Positions 61,586 to 64,000 of a DNA stretch of 64,000 nucleotides are shown here, piece after piece. The position numbers and the translations under genes are program-made. The stretch is taken from positions 50,093 to 114,092 of the forward strand of contig NZ_CZVW01000007.1 in NCBI RefSeq assembly GCF_001536065.1, in the 5' to 3' direction. The notes below the pieces were generated by a model that was given only the letters and a program-made list of their open reading frames with translations, had not been told where the DNA came from and did not search any database. This stretch comes from Candidatus Chryseopegocella kryptomonas (GTDB taxonomy: Bacteria > Bacteroidota > Ignavibacteria > Kryptoniales > Kryptoniaceae). Positions within the stretch are counted from its first letter, which is position 1. The number at the start of each line of letters is the position of its first letter.

Positions 61586-62905
61586 ATGGAAGTCATAAAA
61601 ACTATATTCTACTTTGCTATAACAATTGGCGTGCTTGTTTTAGTCCACGAATTCGGACATTTCATTGCTGCTAAACTTTCAAAGATGAGGGTTGAAGTAT
61701 TTTCAATTGGCTTTGGAACAAGATTAATTGGGAAAAAAATTGGTGAGACGGATTATAGAATATCAGCATTTCCGCTTGGAGGTTATGTTAAGATCGCTGG
61801 TATGGTTGATGAGAGCCTTGACACTGGTTTTCTTGGAGCAAAGCCCGAGCCGTATGAGTTTAGAAGCAAACCATTTTATCAGAAATTTTTCGTGATAACG
61901 GCAGGCGTGATTATGAATATGCTTCTTGCGGTGGTTTTATTCACTGCGATTTTTATGATTCAAGGAAAGACATTTAGAGATGTAAGAGAAGTTGGGTTTG
62001 TGATTCCGAATTCGCCTGCTTATGAATCTGGCTTTAAAGAAGGCGATAAAATTTTAACAGTCAACGGGAAAAAGGTCAATTATTGGGATGATATAATTAG
62101 AATTGCTTTTGTTGATGATTTGACGAAAGATTTGAGTTTTGGAATTCAGCGTGGTGGTGAAAATCTCGTGCTTCAAATTCAGAGGGAGAAAATTCCGGAA
62201 GTTCCATCCGAAGATGCGCTTGGGATTTTGCCCAAATACACCGAGACAATGGTTATGGCAGTTGAGCCGGGGCGTCCAGCGGAAAAAGTTGGAATCAAGC
62301 CGAGAGATTTTATTTTATCTGCAAATGGTGAAAAAATTTACAGCCCAAGTCAACTTACTTCAATTATACGGGCAAATGCAGGCAAGGAAGTAATTTTAAA
62401 GATAAAGAGAGATAATGAATCTTTTGACTTGAAAGTCGTTCCTGATCCTGATGGCAGAATTGGAATTCAAATTACCGCTTTTTACAATGGACCTGTTAAA
62501 AAAGAAAGTTATAATCCAGTTGAAGCACTTTGGGTCGGGCTTGGTGAAACTTATAGGATTTCGGCTTTAACTGTTAATGGAATAAAACAATTGATAACAG
62601 GCAAAGTCCCAGTTCAAAAAAGCATCGCTGGTCCGATTAGAATTGCAAAGTTTGCAACTCAAAGCGCCGACATTGGATTGACTGCGTTTCTTGGGTTTAT
62701 GGCGATTTTAAGCATAAGTTTGGCTTTTCTGAACATTCTCCCATTTCCTGGGCTTGATGGTGGTCATCTTGCAATTTTGATTGTTGAGGGGATTATAAGA
62801 AGAGAAATTCCCTACAAAGTCAAAATTGCAATTCAGCAGGCGGGGATAATAATCCTGATTATTTTGATGATTTTTGTTCTGTATAACGACATCGTTCATT
62901 TTTAA
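61586..62905 (+). CDS. rseP: Site-2 intramembrane protease RseP (439 aa)
   Basis: Zinc motif HEFGH in the first TM helix (VLVHEFGHFIAAKLSKM). Two PDZ domains at ~125-190 and ~210-285 (EPGRPAEKVGIKPRDFILS). The later helix motif is NILPFPGLDGGHLAILIVE, with the third zinc ligand Asp in LDGGH. It cuts membrane-bound anti-sigma factors and signal-peptide remnants. The ECF/anti-sigma pair of this window is a conceivable but untested substrate. Confidence 0.95.
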   Translation: MEVIKTIFYFAITIGVLVLVHEFGHFIAAKLSKMRVEVFSIGFGTRLIGKKIGETDYRISAFPLGGYVKIAGMVDESLDTGFLGAKPEPYEFRSKPFYQKFFVITAGVIMNMLLAVVLFTAIFMIQGKTFRDVREVGFVIPNSPAYESGFKEGDKILTVNGKKVNYWDDIIRIAFVDDLTKDLSFGIQRGGENLVLQIQREKIPEVPSEDALGILPKYTETMVMAVEPGRPAEKVGIKPRDFILSANGEKIYSPSQLTSIIRANAGKEVILKIKRDNESFDLKVVPDPDGRIGIQITAFYNGPVKKESYNPVEALWVGLGETYRISALTVNGIKQLITGKVPVQKSIAGPIRIAKFATQSADIGLTAFLGFMAILSISLAFLNILPFPGLDGGHLAILIVEGIIRREIPYKVKIAIQQAGIIILIILMIFVLYNDIVHF

Positions 62906-62984
62906 TTGTGATTTCGTTCACTGATCAAATTATGGTGCGGTTGTAATTTTAAAGTGAAACTAAAATAAATTTTTGAGGTTTGCC

Positions 62985-64000
62985 ATGAAAAAGTTTTTGG
63001 CGTTTTTCATAGTTTTCACATCAATTGTTTTTGCGCAAGTTAATCTGCAGGTTTCAGCCCCTGCAACGCTTGATCAGGTAAATATCGCCGATCTTGATGT
63101 GAGCAAATTAAAAGATTTACCACTTTTGTTCACGATCTTTATAACGAGTCAAAATCCGGTGACTATGAAACTACATTTTCAAGTTTTTGCAAAGATTGGA
63201 AATGAGCCGGAGAGTATATTAGCAGATGCGTGGACGTTGCCGTTTGATGTTGAAAGAGTGTTAAGTTTTACAAATCAAGACCTTGCAGCCGGGAGAACAA
63301 ATATAAAAAACGATGGGAACAAGACGAAAGTTTATGAAGATAAGATAAAAAGAGTTAAGGAGCTTGCACAGTCAACAGGTAGATTGCCCGCTGGAAGTTA
63401 CAGGTTTGTTATACAGTTGCTTGATCAAGCTGAGTTGTCGGTTTTAGCATCGTGGGAGAAAATTTATGAGGTTATGAATCCGTCAAGGATTGATCTTGTT
63501 GCGCCAGGTTATCAATCTGAGGTGCGAACGCAATTTCCGATATTTAGATGGGTTGCGCCGTATTTGAAAGAATTTGAGATTTATGTCTATGAAAAATTGC
63601 CTAATCAAACAACGCCGGAAGAGGTTGTCTCAGGTGATAAAAATTTGAGATGGAGATTCAAAACGAACGATACACAAATTCAATATCCGCAGAATGCTTT
63701 GCCGCTTGAAAATGGGAAAGAGTATTTCTGGTTTGTTAAGTCAAGCATAACAGGAAGTCGTGGCATAGAAGAAATAAGAAGTGAGATATGGAGTTTTAAG
63801 GTTAATCTTGGTGAGCAAACCGTTCAGATTACTCCAAATTTAACTCCCGAGCAGAGAAGGACAATTGACAATTTGATAAAGTCACTTAACCAAGGTGGAA
63901 ATTCTGAAATCGCAAATTTGCTGGGTAAAATTGTTTCTGATTTTCAAGTTTTGATTGATGGGAGACCTATCAGCGCATCTGAACTTTCGGAGCTTTTGAA
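62985..64000 (+). CDS. Exported protein, 3' end cut by window edge
   Basis: From the ATG at 62985 the frame is open for 338 codons to the window end. Signal peptide MKKFLAFFIVFTSIVFAQ, then a beta-rich domain (~25-160, with PLLFTIFITSQNP and SAGSYRF-like LPAGSYRFVIQLLDQ). A second domain (~165-285) has fibronectin-III-like strands (IDLVAPG, FPIFRWVAPYLKEFEIYVYE, GKEYFWFVKSS). Then a helix (LTPEQRRTIDNLIKSLNQG) and the start of another domain. Family not recognised; surface or periplasmic. Confidence 0.75.
   Translation, partial: MKKFLAFFIVFTSIVFAQVNLQVSAPATLDQVNIADLDVSKLKDLPLLFTIFITSQNPVTMKLHFQVFAKIGNEPESILADAWTLPFDVERVLSFTNQDLAAGRTNIKNDGNKTKVYEDKIKRVKELAQSTGRLPAGSYRFVIQLLDQAELSVLASWEKIYEVMNPSRIDLVAPGYQSEVRTQFPIFRWVAPYLKEFEIYVYEKLPNQTTPEEVVSGDKNLRWRFKTNDTQIQYPQNALPLENGKEYFWFVKSSITGSRGIEEIRSEIWSFKVNLGEQTVQITPNLTPEQRRTIDNLIKSLNQGGNSEIANLLGKIVSDFQVLIDGRPISASELSELL

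Overview
The window is AT-rich DNA, densely coded on both strands. It comes from a flagellated, Gram-negative bacterium, as shown by P- and L-ring proteins FlgI and FlgH, a Wzc-type exopolysaccharide co-polymerase, a GT9 heptosyltransferase-like enzyme and several signal-peptide-bearing outer-membrane proteins. The proteins are rich in Lys, Glu and Ile. BshA (bacillithiol), a UpxY/RfaH-like NusG paralogue and promoters of the form TTGnnn-N16/17-TATATT would suit the Bacteroidota/FCB side of the tree (Ignavibacteria/Kryptonia-like, possibly thermophilic). That placement is an inference from gene content, not a phylogeny. Stops are TAA, TAG and TGA (standard bacterial code). No tRNA, rRNA, IS element or CRISPR array was seen, and no gene-free stretch exceeds 300 bp.

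Layout. 1-665: truncated outer-membrane beta-barrel gene. 775-4656 (minus): a self-contained transcription unit with its own promoter and terminator, holding two D-Ala-D-Ala-ligase-like ATP-grasp enzymes, a GNAT acetyltransferase and a KamA-type aminomutase whose frame is broken twice. 4776-7931 (minus): Wzc-like kinase and NusG-like antiterminator. 8068-24797 (plus): a flagellar cluster of flhF, flhG, fliA, an HDOD protein, a histidine kinase, rod genes, flgA, flgH, flgI, flgJ, flgN, flgK, flgL, motA, motB, fliW and csrA, interrupted by a 987-bp tandem duplication that creates an in-frame FlgK-FlgN fusion. 24799-31214: cupin, bacillithiol glycosyltransferase, Rel, RuvX, monofunctional transglycosylase, AlbA-type protein, SpoU methylase. 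31211-38044 (minus): 2-oxoacid:ferredoxin oxidoreductase genes with two near-identical coiled-coil membrane genes between the alpha and beta subunits, followed by DUF72, GT9, an Eis-like acetyltransferase and a thioredoxin. 38151-39054: a lone unrecognised gene with promoter and terminator. 39064-43639 (minus): ECF sigma factor, zinc-type anti-sigma, TlpA, universal stress protein and an HdrD-like membrane Fe-S protein. 43805-48727: prmA, ppx and a large hybrid kinase. 48856-53258: efp, accB, accC, gcvH, gcvPA. 53298-64000: glycosyltransferase, outer-membrane barrel, CtpA-type protease, coiled-coil membrane protein, DUF3108, gamma-carbonic anhydrase, metallo-hydrolase, dxr, rseP and a truncated secreted protein.

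The most notable items are the ATP-grasp/GNAT/KamA unit (a candidate uncharacterised beta-amino-acid ligation system, with Trp replacing the Ddl catalytic Tyr in both ligases), the flgN-flgK duplication and fusion, and the duplicated repeat-bearing coiled-coil genes inside the ferredoxin oxidoreductase operon.
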